DNA of 64,000 nt from Neckera pumila (GCA_963969595.1 OZ018410.1:30260913-30324912); one strand, 5' to 3'. Numbered from the stretch's first letter, positions 1 through 12,987 are shown. Made by a program: numbers and translations. Notes: generated by a model from the sequence alone, not told the origin.

Positions 1-1778
1 TGGGGATTCAAAATATTATGGCAAAACTTATGCACATTGTGGTCAGCAACAGCATTCTTTGCCATCTCAGCCAAAGTGGGACGCTTTACCTTAAGTTGCG
101 TAATTTTAGCACGGGTGGCCTAATGTTGCAGCTTCTCCAACCTAAACTTTCTCGTGACATCTCTACTGTGACAAGAAATTTCATTAATTGACAAATATCC
201 CACCCTAATACCACCAGACATAGTTCTGGAGCCTTTCTTCACAATAGACTTGTCCTTCCTAACGACCCTCAGCTTGAAATCAGGTAGCCATGGTATTTCA
301 GCGCATGAATTGCAAGTGAGATTAGCAAAACCTTGAAGTGACGAAGACACCCTAGAACATGTCCTATGCCTAAATGTATCGTTGACTTCGACATCTTCCC
401 CAAGGAAACATATAGAAGCGTGTAAGTGTGGGTTCGGATACCAATCTGTGCCAACGTGTCGATCTTCTAGCAATGAAGTTATGCAATACGAAACTCCACC
501 ATACACAACATGGGCCCCCCTGAAACCCCAACACATGACAATGAGCAAGTTTCTATTGTCACTGCAGAAGAAATCACTTGGTTCTCTACCTGCCGAAGAT
601 GCACCACCACCGTCTTTGTAAAATGCATGCAAGTCTGGCTGATTCAATTGCACACTTGGTGCTGAAGATGTTCGTGGCCTTCTCCTCCTATAAGTCAACA
701 GCGCAAGCCCTTTTCGTTTTTCATTCTTGAAATCTGCAACAGATTGAATCTGCCTCAAACTAGCTATATGATTCTTCAATGTGGCCTCCAAATTTTTCTT
801 GGGCGGGCACAGCTAGAAGAAACCATCTCGGCAGTAAGGACATTTGACCTTGAACCAGTAACTCTGTGGTTTATCTTACTGCAGATCTCCTACGGTGTGG
901 AAGTGCTACGCTCCTTCTTCCAGGTTGGCATTGACGGTATGCATTGTATCAACTCCTTCTTGCATTAGACGTCTATGGTCTTCAAGAGTTAGCAAGATGG
1001 TTTTCCCCTTCGGCGCTGCAGATTGAGGGTGATCAAGGTAGTTGACGTTGTGTTTGCAACACCAAGCCTTAATGTGTTGGATACTTTGTAGGTGATTTGT
1101 TCTAAAATTGGAAAACAAATTCAGTATGGTACTCTTACTGTGATTTCCACTCGCTCCCCCAATCTACTTCCAACACTCACAGCAATTCAACTTCACGATT
1201 CCCACGCCGTCTTGATCATATGATCGAAGATCCCACTTGTGGTCATCAAGGTCGCAGTCTTTTAGATCCCTCCATAGCTTCTCTGCTTGAAGATGATACC
1301 GATCCATAGCTTCCTAGAGAATCAGTGTCAATGTGAATCCTAAACCAATGTCATCACTATCTGCAGCAAGTGCCCCATTGACCCCACTAACGCTCGAGGA
1401 GCCAATAGGGGTCAACAGACTGTACTCCACCTTCTTTGCTCAGCATTATGAATTCACCCTCATTGTTCACAGGAAGAGGCTCTCCTTCACCGTGGGATCC
1501 GTCTTGCAAACGCGCTGTTTATTTGGATCACTATCTGTAGAAAGGGTACAAATGACATATACATCTCCAGAGACGTCATTGAGTCGCTCGACTTTCTTCC
1601 GGATCCGCCGCTTATCCTCCAAGTCCCAGAAGCCGAAATCCCAGTCGAGGACGTCTTCCTTCTTCAACCGCAGTCTCAGCGATGCTAGGGTTTCTGCTCC
1701 CTCCTCCTTCACCTTCTCAAATAGCTCAGGCGTAGAGGACTCCACCTCCAACATCCAGATCTTCACAACGGCCGCCAT
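1..1778 (-). pseudogene. BED-like zinc-finger protein of an uncharacterised multicopy plant family; broken and cut by the window edge
   Basis: Read on the minus strand, the best start is the ATG at 1778 (MAAVVKIW...). It opens an acidic/basic N-terminal domain of about 80 residues. A second block around 1280-906 has a C-x2-C...H-x5-H pattern (NCCECWK, then NHLQSIQHIKAWC), which is BED/C2H2-like, followed by DHPQSAAPKGK and a short helical segment. A third block at 791-120 has paired cysteines and histidines (RHRTCSRV, LTCNSCAEIPW) and a basic end, and continues past the window start as TARAK..LKVKRPTLAEMA. In-frame TAG codons fall inside the finger (after ECWK) and after EKLQH at about 120, and the frame is lost between blocks 1 and 2, so this copy is dead or badly mis-spliced. 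From memory the layout resembles a multicopy, functionally unknown family in non-seed plants, possibly transposon-derived. I cannot name it. Confidence 0.5.
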
Positions 1779-1878
1779 AGATTGCTGGAACCTGATTCCC
1801 CAAACCCCCAAGTACACTTCATGCAGTACTAAACTCGCAGCCGAACCCTGAATTGGAATTGCAGTAACAATCAAAACC

Positions 1879-2657
1879 CTAATGACTGTTAAGCAGCTTC
1901 AAACCACCCCAACTTAGTGCCAAAAACAAGTTGCGGAACCTAATGGAATGGAGATGCAATCACAGAGAGCATGAATCCTAACCCTTGAACACACAAAACT
2001 CACTTCACAAGACAGTCATCATCCATCCACCGGTGGCTGCAAATTCATCCAGTTTGTTGTCATTCATACCTTGGGTGCCCCACCTGTACTGCTACAGTAA
2101 CCTAAACCCCAACTGTACTTCTAATTTATACCCAGCTGTACACACTCTTTACACCAGTATAGAATATCCTATACCTCTTTATACCAACCCTATATTAGAT
2201 CTAAAAAAATAAAATTGGGCATATTATTAAGGATCCTATATTAGTTATAATTCAAAAACAGAAATTTATCCCACCTTATTTTATCTCTAAAGAACTTCAA
2301 AATTTTAGGCCAAAAGAATTAAACACATCCTATCTTTGATCACACCATTCCAAATAAAATTTTCTAAGTGACACCCCCGGGCTTTTTGTATATTTTATAC
2401 CCCTCCGTGTAGCAAGGGGATATTTTTAGGGGGCTATTTACCTTCAAGGCCCCTATAATTATATAATTTAGCAAAATGGCATGTAATATGACACTATCAT
2501 TATTTATACTATCCATGTGAATGCAATTTTTTTAGGCCATTTTCTTTTTAAAAAAAAAGTTGAGTTGAAAAGCAAAGTGAAAGCAAAAGTGTTAGAAAAA
2601 AAGTACAAAGAATACATGTGTAGAATTCAGTCTAGTTCGATGCACTTTCAAACAACT
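1879..2657. other. gene-free AT-rich flank left of the CACTA element
   Basis: I see no supported gene here. The stretch is AT-rich with several poly-A and poly-T runs. A short open frame at 1985-2212 has low-complexity composition and no recognisable motif. A C-rich patch near 2370-2450 (GACACCCCCGGGC, then CCCCTCCG) weakly resembles the GACCTCCCCGAGG stretch at the right CACTA end, so an older related end may lie here, but no pair was found. Confidence 0.4.
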
Positions 2658-2692
2658 CAAATTTTGTAAGATCTTACCTCGGGGAGGTCACT
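2658..2692 (+). repeat. left terminal inverted repeat of the CACTA element
   Basis: The core TTGTAAGATC, then CTCGGGGAGGTCACTC, is shared with the right end in inverted orientation. Four extra bases (TTAC) sit between the two blocks, and the first bases have drifted from CACTA to CAAAT. Confidence 0.72.
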
Positions 2693-5000
2693 CCTCCTTA
2701 TGTTTTGTAACCACGTGCGGTAATGGGATATTTTATGGGGAAGTATTTATCTACTTGTAGTTGTTTTTTCCTTCCCTATTTGTAGAAAAAAAGCTACTGA
2801 GGGGTATATTTTAACACCCTATTTTTTTTTTAAATAGATAGTGGTACTATCTTCTGGCACCCTATTTTTTTTTAACTTTGTAGAAGTACGCAATTATGAG
2901 AACATTACGTTTCCACTGTGAAACAAAATGTGTAAGTAGCAAGCCTTGCAATTCATTGAATTAGCCACATTAAAGCAAATAACAAAATTTGTAATCCACT
3001 AAAGAAGACATTTACTAAACTACTAATACAAATCTTGACCCCTAACTCTAAAGTTGTAAGTTGTTGTTATGCCATTGTAGCGCTAGCTCATCCCACACCC
3101 CAAAACGCCAAAAATCTACAAAGAAATTCCCTTCACCGTCCAAAATTACACCGAATCATTATAAGAAACCATTGCTAATGAGAACAAGTCCGAAAACATG
3201 TACAAACGTTTTGGAGAATGTTTCCTTCTGGAAACACCGACGTCACCTAAAATCCCTTATGTTCGACATGCTGAAAACAAGTTTCAATTTCCAGAAACAG
3301 GGGGTCTTATGGGCCTATTTTTTCGAAACATCTGTTAGTACGAGGCGTTTGAAGCTGTCAGAAAAAATGGCAATCGAAAGCCACGTCACTGCCATTGGGA
3401 CCGAAAAAGACACGTGGATTGCTGTGGACCCAGTTGCTGATGTCATCGTTCATCCACTTGCACATGACGTCTATTGGATGAAAAATGACGTACTCTCGGG
3501 AGACTGACCGGCGGGGTTTGCTTCCGCATACTTGTGGTCATGCCGACGACGACTGCCTCCACGCCACTCCGACTTCTGTCATGTTTGCGGTAACGGCAAT
3601 GCATGACAATGTCAATGTGATCCTCACTGATGCGAGTATGACGATCACATGCAGTACTAGGCATGGAACATCGAAGTTAACAAACTCTGGGGTCATTAAA
3701 ATCAGGGCGTAGACGCCGCTGTCATGTGGTACTAGAATCGCAGTGGTCCCTTCTCATTTCCTTAGTCGTCACTTGCGTTTGACCACAAACAGGGAAGCCA
3801 CTGAAGTATCGTTTGTTCTAATGTGTGGGAAAGTGTGGTCTACCTCCCCAAAGCTGGCATCAAACATGCTCTCTTCCAAACTACTTCATTGCAATGTAAT
3901 TCCAACGTATATGTCATGTGAAAACAGCGATTGCAAAGTTGTCATTAGTGCAACTGAAACGACCAGTCAAACATACCTGACGTTTCGTTGAACCTGAAGT
4001 ACTTTGTTCGCTTCAACAAGCCTGTAAGGAGAAGGCGATGGAGGTTACATGCGTGTCAAATGACTAGCATCTTCGTTCCTCCCCTTTGACGTGCTTTTAA
4101 CAATGTCGAACGTCTGCGTCGACGTCATCGACATCACAATGCTAGACAGGTGAAACATGCTTCCTGTGAAGTGCTTTGTTTTAGTAGAAATGGACTACCC
4201 AAGAGCATTCACAGAGTGTGTGTTAGGATGTTCACATTGACACATGCGGAGCATGCAAACCTCTCAACAGTGTCAATGACCCAAGTTGCAGCACCTTCGT
4301 GACAGCCATTGGTTGACATGCATGCAAAGAGCTGGACCAACCACCAAAAACAAATAAAAAAATAAAGAACTCTAGAAGTTGCATCTATGATATTGCATTC
4401 TCACATGACTTCATCACTGCACACATATGCATTCAAAAATTGCAAGTGACTTCCGTCAGATTAATCATTGCAAAATGTAGCACATGGCAACGCTAGTCCA
4501 TACAGCACGACACAAATGCGTACACCATGAGTTTTTGTACAAACCACGCATAAAAGAGCACTTCTTCCATGATAAATTTTTCCCAATAACACAATTCAGT
4601 GCTCCTTAGTTTGCGCTCTCTTCCTACAAGAGCGACTTCCAGTAATTGTGGAGTACAAACAATACTGGGACCAATTCTTAAAAAGAAAACATCTGAGGTG
4701 ATGAAAGCCAGTAGAACGCCTTCACAGTCTAAGTGTTAACATTAATTTAAATCGCTAGCATCTTCCTTGCTTGATACTCTTTGCAAAAGGGTCAAAATGA
4801 CTTGAAGTCGGGCTAACGAGCACAACTGATGAACTATTATTTCTGTGACACACAACAACTATATATCAGTAGCAAATCTTGTAATCAAACACTCTAGGCA
4901 GTTGAGATAGCAGTTTCCAATGAAAGGCATGGATACATTATTGCTCTTCCGTCATTTCCAAAATTAACTCTTGCAGAAGAACAACTACTGTTTCTGCAAT
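2693..5000. other. left arm of the CACTA element, no gene supported
   Basis: The first 450 bases are AT-rich. From about 3.05 to 4.3 kb the composition becomes less AT-rich, with many short TGACGT/ACGTCA-like words (near 3235, 3380, 3465, 3490, 3975 and 4125). The open frame at 3061-3507 has no recognisable domain and probably reflects this composition. Clusters of short motifs near CACTA ends often bind TnpA, but I could not define one consensus here. Confidence 0.35.
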
Positions 5001-6909
5001 TGCTGTCAAGAACTACTTGTATAAGATCAAGAATATGGATTCACACATTCCGCAGAATCATTCACCAGCCTATACAATTCTGAGTTCTTCATTTCTTGCG
5101 GAAATTGTCTGTCTTCTTCCCATTCTGTACCTCGACAACATGAAGTAAGGAGACAGAAAACATGAGTATTGCCAATTACTGGACTAATCTCAAGAAATTT
5201 TTTATTCACAAAGCCTGCAAAGAAGGAACATGGTCTATGCGTGCGTGTACATCTGCTGTGCCTTCCAATTTAAAAGCAAAATTCCCAAATTTATGTCCTG
5301 AAATGTGGGATCCAGTGCATTCACCTTAGCCGTCACACAGGCAGTTTTTGAAGAAACGATTGCCTTCGGCACTCCAGTGTTTGAATGCTTCGACGCTGCA
5401 GCACTTCGCCCTGCCTGGGTCGGATTCTGATTCATGATTTTGCGCTTGTTGCATACGCTAGAATCTACAGCATATTCCTCTTGCGATTTGAGGTACACAT
5501 AATCACATATTAGTAATACTGCTTCAACATTACTATGCACTGAATTGTGGATACAGGTAGTTCATCTAATTACAAACTCCCTTTCCAGATTCATTTAAGT
5601 TCGTCTGCATGTTGCAAACTTCTCCTGCCATTAATTAAAGTGGTCATTTCATTGAATTGTTTATGAACAGCACAGACCATGCTGAAATGATGATAATCAT
5701 GTATGCAAGAATGACCAAAATCATGCATGCAAGAATGACAAACTTCTAGTACTGGGCGATTTCACCTCATCTGAATCGGCGGTCGCTTGTGCCTGGACTA
5801 ACATCGCTGCCACTGCGGCAGGCGCTTGAGCTTGCAGACAAACTCCCGGAACCACTTTGTCTTCTACATCCTCAGAAGGTCCATCCAACAAAGCAATGTC
5901 GCCCGATTTCACACAATCCGCAACTTCGCTGACCTCATCCGGGTCATGAAGCAGGTCTTTCAAGAAGTTCTCCACCGGCTCGTTAACAACTGGGAGTCCT
6001 TGGGAGCTGATGGTTCACCGTCATCATTTAAGTCTGCTCCAGGTGCTTCATTTCTTTGACCAACAGAGTCGATGAATGTGGGAGCATGTATAATGGGAGG
6101 CGCCGTCTCCTCCAAGCCGTTTCTCTTCCTTGCACTCGACGCTGGTTACGCGTGGACGGAAAACCCAACGGTAGCTGGGCTTCAAAAACTCCGGACTGAG
6201 ATGCCATAAACGCTTTCAGCATATCCTTTAGTCGCTCATGCGATTCACCCATTTTATCTTCTAAACGGTTGACGCTGTCCTCCATGTCCACCACACGAGT
6301 ACGCACATCCTCCATGTCGGCCCTCTTCTGAAGCGCAGCCCTTTTCTTCTTGTGTTGCTGCCAAGTATATTCACGGGCCACCTCATTTGTAATTTCCGAT
6401 GGATAAGGTTTGCAGTTGTGCTGCAATGTCTGAAAACCCACTTACAAATGTGAGGAACCAAAGATTGTAACTGTAGAGTTGTTATCAATCTCAGATTGTA
6501 ACAACACCTTCAATCTAAACGTTCAACCATAATTTAATGATAACTTAAAAAAATTAGAATTAAAAAAAAATTGAAGAAGAGTGCACCGCCTCTTTCCCAT
6601 CACAGTTCCATAGGCCTTTCATGTTTCATCCTGATATAAACTACTGTCCAATTATAACGCAACCTCTGTAAAGGAATTGAATGGTTTCAAAACAATATTG
6701 TATGCACGCTTGCAAGGGCAAACAAGAAACTCTCACCAACTTCACGATTGCATCCTTTTCAATGGCTTTCAGTTGAGCCGCTCTGGAGCCCTTTCCCTGC
6801 GAGATGGAGCGCATGTGTTCCGACGTCAGCTGCGACTCCTCCGTATTCCGTCTATGAACAAGCGTGTTCCACTACTCCTAACTGACATTGTGGGAACACG
6901 CAATGTCAA

Positions 6910-9900
6910 TATTTAGAAATCCGGATTAGTTTAAGATCAATTCCGTAAATATTTTCAAAATTTTGTAGTAGTGGAACCGTGAACCGGAACATTTAGTAGA
7001 AATTAGGTAGTCGGGAAATTCCGGCTTACAAAAACTTATAGAAGAAGTAAGAAACGGACCTTTTCCGGAACCCGGAATCCGGAATAAGATCCGGATTCCG
7101 GCAACCTACGAACTAGGGGTCCAGCCTACGAAAACTAGGGATCCGTTTGGAAATAGCGGCGCATTAAATGACCGAACCAACGGGTGTCAGTCACTGGCCA
7201 AGTACTTAAGCGAACAATCTTCTCATTCTTCTCCCTCTTTCTTCCGCTCGAGGAGGCGTGTGCTTGCAGGTTTTGGAGCGCGTTTTCTCTTAGAAGAGTG
7301 AAAGAGTGGTGAGTTAGGCCGGATAGGGAGAGAAGGAAAGGAGGGTGCCGATTGCACCGGATTGTAGGTCAATGGCAGAAACGTCGGCACAGGGGCAGAA
7401 GACGGTTCCTTCTGTCAAACTCTTGTACCCAATCATTCCGTCTGATCCCGGTGAACGCTTAGAATTAGAGGAAGATCTCTCCAAACTAGGGTGTATCGGG
7501 TTCATCCGGCAACCTTGGACGATTAGGAGTGAAGATTTTCTTCGTGAGTTAGTTTTGGGGACGCCGAACCAGTTCGAGCCGACGCCAAGGGGTCGGTTGG
7601 CATCTTGGACGGAAGGGATGTGGGCGGAAACTTACAGGTTGACGCAGTTCGGATCTGGAAACGCAACCCAGACGGATAAGTTTCATGAAGGGAAGTTCAA
7701 GAAACCACCGCACCACAATGAGGGTTTCTCCGTTAGTGACTGTATCAATGAGCGCCATAGGAGGTTACTGAATTTCCTGATTTCCCATTGTGTATCTGGA
7801 AAAACCAACCAGAGTTACGGTTACAGTGGCGAATACGATTTTCGGAGCACTCGAAAGTCGGGTCGTGAACTGGGCAGCCCTAATCCACCAGAAGGTCAAG
7901 AAGATGGCGGTGGCTGTCGAGAAGGCCAAGCAGAGTCCGCTCAACACGTACTTGTTCCACATGTATCATCATTATGATTACATGACCCTGCCAGAACAAA
8001 TTGCTTATGAGACCGGAATACAGATCCTGAAGTACGGATTCACGGAGGAGTTGAAGCCAATGGGAGAAGCAGCAGAAGAAGAAGAAGAAGAGGAGGATCC
8101 GGAACCGAAGCCGCTGGAGAAGAAGAAGCGGCATAAGGTAACCAATCCGGACTCACAAAGAGTGAGTGTGGACGTACCGGAATCGAATCCGGTCCTGACC
8201 CAGCCATCACCGGAATTTTCCGATGTATCGGACTTTTATGAGACCGGAGCCCGATGGATGGTGCAGTGTCGAAAGATGCACGCTGAGATGGCAGGGGTGA
8301 TCACAGGCGTCGCTAGCAAGTTAAATGTTGAGACGGATCAGATCTTCAACGAACTCCGGAAGAGACCTGATCCGGCACTACTCCAAGAGAAGGACAAGGA
8401 GATCGCACTGCTTAAGGCGGAACGGGATCACTACAAGAACAAGTTCTACTGGACGGAGGGACAGTTGATCTCAGCCCGGAAGAAGGAGACGGATGCCCTG
8501 AAGCTCGTCAGGGATTTGAAGGTGTTGGTAGAAGAACCGGAACATCAGATCATCCGGTCCACGCTTTACACGAAGAAACTCGAGAACGACGGCATTGTTA
8601 CCGGATCCCGAGTGTTGCAAGTCCTGGTTGATTACGAGGCCAAGATGAAGATGGTTTTGGATGAGATGTGACAGTTGCTGAGTCCTCTGGATGTGGCCAA
8701 GGACGAGTTTGGGCTACTTCCGGATATCTTCATGGAGTCGCCGGCCAAGTACGGAGCCGGAACTTCCGGAACAAAAGAAGATCCAGGCTTGAAGTCTCTG
8801 TTCAAATTGCCCCAGGTACCTTCTTTGGGTCATTTCTAGAAGTGGGGGACTATAAGCACTTTTAGTCCTTCCTCACAGTCTCCGGCGGGATCCGGAAAAT
8901 CTGGGTAGAGATTGCCAATCCAGAGAGATCTCTTAGAAGGTATGGGGACAATGAATCCGACAAGGGAGCATCCGGAGAAATTCCCTCACATGTCAGAGAT
9001 GTCACCAGCACGGGGGTCACAATTGATCGATTTAGGAGATCCGACTCCGGAGGCGAGACCGGAACTCAAGTCGGAAACCCGGCGGAACACGAGGTCGGAA
9101 ATAGTGGAGGCCGAATTCTTGGATCCGGATGAAGAACTCGAGATGGTGGAACCTGAGAAGCAACTGAAACTCCGAAAGTCGGAGAAGCGGAAGCCGAAAG
9201 GTAAGAAGCCAGCGAAGCAGGAGATTGAAGACTCCGAATCTGGTGAGTTTGAATCCGCTATTGAGTCTAAAGAAGATACGGATGAAGAGGAGACATCTCC
9301 TGCGACCCGGCAGAATCCGCCTCGAGCTGCCAAGATGACGCCCGGAAAGAGTTCCGGTAAACCGACAACCAAATAGGGAGCCGGGAGTTCAAAAAAGTCT
9401 CGGATGACCAAGTAGTTAAAAAGGGACTACTTGTAGGGTGGATTAGAATTTAGTTAGTTTTGTTCCGGAACCGGATTCCTAGCATGGGCCCGGGTTCTGG
9501 AAATTTAGGGATGAAGACTTTCCGGTTAAATCGGGATTTCCTTGGTGTGTGTGTGAGGTTGCCCTGGTTTTTGGGCTGCCCTTTGTTGTTTTTAGGGTGT
9601 TGACTTTGGTTTTGTTTTGGGTTTTTAAGGGCGGGTAAGTTAGTTGCCCCTCATTCCCTCCTAGTTGATATTCAATTATATTTCATTCCCTTTTCGAAAT
9701 CAGAGCCCTCGGGTATGCATTTTCATTCTATCAGTGTATCCGGATTGTGTTGATCAGTGGTCTGAGTGTTGGAAGGAAAGGACGGGTGAGGAGGAATCCG
9801 GATTTAGGAGAATACGGTCTAAATCGGGAGTGTGCTATTGTAATGTTGTTGGATTATTGACTTAGGAGCTGAGCATTGTGTCTTTAAATTACTACGAGAG

Positions 9901-10440
9901 TAGTCCGGATCTGAGAGTAGCGAGGAAGCGAGTCCAGTTGTCAAGCCGTGCGGAGGTAAGCGCCCGCCTGAGGAAGTCCCCACCTGTCTGGAAGATCTGC
10001 CAACTTTAGAATTTCATCTAACTTCTAGAAAGATCACACCTCCATGCTTATTCTTGACTCTGAGATCTGTCGTTGTAGTAAGGGAGAGTGAAGTATTCCT
10101 GAGTGACCTGTTGTCTGGAGTTACCATCCGGAAGCTGTGAGGATCCAGATCTTCTCGTCTTGCTGCAATCTTTTGAGTACTTGGGTGTTTTTATTTGTGT
10201 TTGTTAGAATTGTAGGAGAACAACAAGTGGTGAGTCCCTACCCCTCTAAAAGACCAACTGTGGACCCTCTGAAGGTAAAACAGAGGTATAGAAAACTGGA
10301 TTGGAAGCAGAGACGTAAACCGGATTCCGGATAGTTTATGATCCGGATTGTGAAAGAAGCCGGAAAAAGAGTAAGTAAGTGAGAAGAAAGAAAGATAGAA
10401 AAGCCGGATAGCTAGAACATACTACATAGAATCCGGAAAT
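6910..10440 (+). mobile_element. Element A: CCGG-dense mobile element of unresolved class, nested in the TnpA intron
   Basis: The stretch differs sharply from its AT-rich surroundings by very frequent CCGGA/TCCGG words in both coding and non-coding parts. It interrupts a TnpA intron, which supports insertion. Its protein (7372-9376) is homologous to that of element B at 31083-34253. The leaders also match: a pyrimidine-rich run ending CTCGAG near 7225-7255, and GCAGGTTTTG near 7266. Near the 3' end both copies share an ACCCTCTGA-GGT-AAAC stretch (about 10266 here, 34077 in B). I could not fix the exact ends or a target duplication. No long terminal repeats or inverted repeats were seen. Borders are approximate. 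Confidence 0.5.
7372..9376 (+). pseudogene. Element A protein: Transposase_32-like head with coiled-coil and acidic tail; frameshifted
   Basis: The first ATG is at 7372 (MAETSAQGQ...). The N-terminal part (KLGCIGFIRQPW..., then ERHRRLLNFLISH) runs to about 7786, where the frame shifts by one base and continues as KPTRVTVTVANTIFGAL and then NTYLFHMYHH. The order 'LL.FL - PTRVT - NTI.G.L - VNWA - YLFH' faintly resembles the putative plant transposon protein (Transposase_32) family found in some plant retroelements. A Glu-run and basic patch (about 8080-8130) and a helical charged region (about 8390-8670) follow. The same frame continues through TGA (8669), TAG (8837) and TAG (8906) into a very acidic/basic tail that ends at 9376. 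Element B gives an independent copy of the same layout. Function is unknown; a gag-like or DNA-binding role is a guess. Confidence 0.5.
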
Positions 10441-12570
10441 TCCCTGGGACGATATTTCGTGTTATCCTGGCACATTTTTGTGTTAAGGATACTTACGCCT
10501 AGATTGCACGTACGATAGACATCAGCAGGTTTCGGTTGACCAACATCGATCAACGTGTTCAGTCTCCAGCGGGTGGTTATCAAAACCTTCGTGATAATGG
10601 ACCAACCCACTTCTCACTTAGTTTAAAGGACTGCCCCAGCATGTCCCACTCTACATGCACAAAGTGAATGACCACACAACCTAGTCAGTCTCTAAGATTA
10701 ACCAAACCTGTACGTCAGACAAACAGATGCTAACTCCAAGCTTTACAAATTACTTGGAAAACAGATGGAATGCAACGGTACCTAACCAAACTGCAACATC
10801 GTAACTTGAATACCTCAAATCATACCTTTGTATACTCTCTTGAACAGCTCTGACCTCAGTGGGCTTGGCTGTGATTCCCAGTTGGATGTGGGATCCAAAC
10901 TTTTTGCATACTTCTTGATGTCGTCTGAGAGGCACTCCTTCATGTTCCCCCATGGCAAACCATTGACGTCTAGAGTGACGGGCTTCTTCATGATCTTATC
11001 TCGTGGATGTCGACGCACTTGGTCCGGTTGCAGGTCACTGCCGCTGCTGGCGCTGTCTTCATCTCTGTCATCCTCTCCGCACGTCCCATGCCCGCCACTA
11101 TGAAGTAAAAACAATAATCAGTAACAGCACTGTACAGCTTTGTCAAAACTAGCAAAAACATAATAGTGCATGCAACGGGTTCATACAACGTGGACATGCA
11201 AGATCAGTACAGCAAAAACCCGTGTTCGTTAAAGCCATGAAATGGCAAATACAGTGCACTAAAGTACAGCAACAACCAAGTTCGACACGCCACCTCCTCA
11301 TCGAAAACCACTCTTTCACAGTTGCTGCGACGATTTTGCCATTACTATCCCCGGCTCAAATCTATATTTTGAAATCAACTGCTACCAATTTATCAATGTC
11401 TAGCGACTTAACAAACTGACGCTGGCAACTAAACTTGCAGCCACAACATCAGCGTCAGTTCAGGTTCATAACGATGGGCAAAACTACATGATGACGAAAT
11501 TTACGTTCGGCAGGCAACAGTTATTTCATGACTCCAGCAATTCGCATCTACTTCGGAGATTGACGATTCTCTGAACAACGAAGCCTATGTGTATGAAGAC
11601 TTCTGCCAATATGCAATCATGGCTGTCGTCACCAACTTAAAACTACTGCAAAGATCAGTTAGTACGAACTGATCTTACGCCCCTGCTCACGTTGCCTTCC
11701 CCAAGACTGAAAGACAATTGTGGACTCAACAAACTCTGAGACCCAAAACAAATATAGTTCAAGAAAATAAGACGTTTTCGTTAAGAAAAACGCACCTCCA
11801 GTCACAGTCATCTTCCGATCCATCCTCCGGACAGTAGTCTGAGTCTTCGACCTCAACAATCTTTGTTCTCTTTGTCGGAGGTGTTCGCTGCCGCGGTCTA
11901 ACCTTACTTTTCCCAATGCTGGTGGATGGTCGGTCCTGACGACGCTTGCTACGTTGCTCAAGGTTGAAGCGCATACGCATCTCTTCACTCTGCCTCGACT
12001 CTCTTCCGTCTGCAGCATCGCCCCTCACTGGCGAATTCCTCCGCTTCACAGATTTCTCTCCTGACTTCGGCATTCTCTGTCGTGGTCTTCGCCACTATAC
12101 AAAAGCCTCTCCTTGAACCTGTGGAAAATGAAAGCAAGAAGATCAGTCACTGAAAGGCATACAACTAATTTGGAATGTCATGAGAAAACGGACTAACAGT
12201 GACATCAGCCGACGAGTACTCAGCAATTCAATAATCCAAACAGCAAACTACTTGTCAATGAGTGTGCCCATGGCCCCCAAAATTTACAGAACCTCACATA
12301 CAGGAACTGAACAGCGTCAGAGTAACAGGAACAAGGTCAACAACAGAGTAAATCTACCGTGAACTCGTCCCAGTATAGTCCAGTCCAGCGTAGGATTCTC
12401 CAGGGATCAACGTCTCAATAAACACGTTCAACAATTGATCAGACAAAGCACGTCTAGACTCTGAGCGCAGCTTTTCTAAAATACCCTTCAGACAACCCTG
12501 AAACCACGGGCAAGTTTCCTATCACCGTGAGCATAAGAGTAGCCTGCTCTGTAGTCTGCGTCGGCCTAAT

Positions 12571-12987
12571 CTAGTGAACTGGGAATCCGCACCAAGCCTC
12601 CAAAACTAAAAGAAACGTAAATGCTCCATTGCGTGTGCTATTGTTGTAGCTACAGAAGACAAGACTTGGGACGTGTCGACAATTTACAAAAAGAGGCATT
12701 GATGTCACTGAACATATCGGAAGTTTTACACGTAAATCTGAAGACGGCGCTTGTAACTCATTTGCCATTGAGTTAGTACCAACATTGCTAGCCATCAATC
12801 CATTAACTTTTCTGTGCAATCTTTCGCTTCTTTGTGTAGGCCCTACAACATTCACGCCTTCGTCTGCACGATTACTTGCGACCTTGCTTTCTTGGGCCAT
12901 TTCCTTCTCGAGTTGAAAGAAAGCTGAAATAGATGCTTTGCTAACTTCTAAGTGACAGGAGGGCGGAACACAGAAAGGTATAGTCAC
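12571..12987 (-). CDS. possible hypothetical ORF upstream of the TnpA-like gene
   Basis: An open frame of 138 codons has fairly balanced composition (a Q/E/K/S-rich middle, AQESKVASNRADEGVNV). It lies just beyond the first TnpA exon on the same strand, inside the CACTA element. I recognise no domain. It may be an untranslated upstream region, a separate exon, or chance. Confidence 0.2.
   Translation of the reverse strand: MTIPFCVPPSCHLEVSKASISAFFQLEKEMAQESKVASNRADEGVNVVGPTQRSERLHRKVNGLMASNVGTNSMANELQAPSSDLRVKLPICSVTSMPLFVNCRHVPSLVFCSYNNSTRNGAFTFLLVLEAWCGFPVH

Larger units (their letters stand above)
5721..12073 (-). pseudogene. TnpA-like CACTA accessory transposase gene (Transposase_24 / Ptta-En-Spm type), broken
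   Basis: Exons can be followed on the minus strand by coding sense and GT-AG borders. 12073-11796 is a basic N-terminus (MPKSGEKSVKRRN..., with a KRRQ/RPRQRTPPTKRTK cluster). 11097-10826 is an acidic run, then DVNGLPWGNMKECL and a W-containing segment typical of the Transposase_24 core. 10586-10497 holds HPLETEHVDRCW and then an in-frame TGA. 6871-6737 reads LTSEHMRSISQGKG, matching the family's Ser/Gly-rich stretch. About 6429-6060 is a coiled coil (DMEDVRTRVVDMEDSVNRL). Acidic segments follow at 5975-5721 and possibly to 5235. In CACTA elements this protein binds subterminal repeats and the TIRs. The intron between the third and fourth exons holds nested element A. The TGA and lost frames between exons mark it as non-functional. 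The family call is by motif order and could be wrong in detail. Confidence 0.6.

Noticed and set aside
3061..3991. Series of open frames in the left CACTA arm
   Set aside because: They overlap in several frames, lack motifs and lie in a stretch of TGACGT-type words. The coding look is explained by composition.
8986..9411. 141-codon minus-strand frame in element A, Ser-rich
   Set aside because: It is the mirror of the acidic/basic tail of the A protein (GAA/GAT codons read as Ser/Phe) and has no counterpart in element B.
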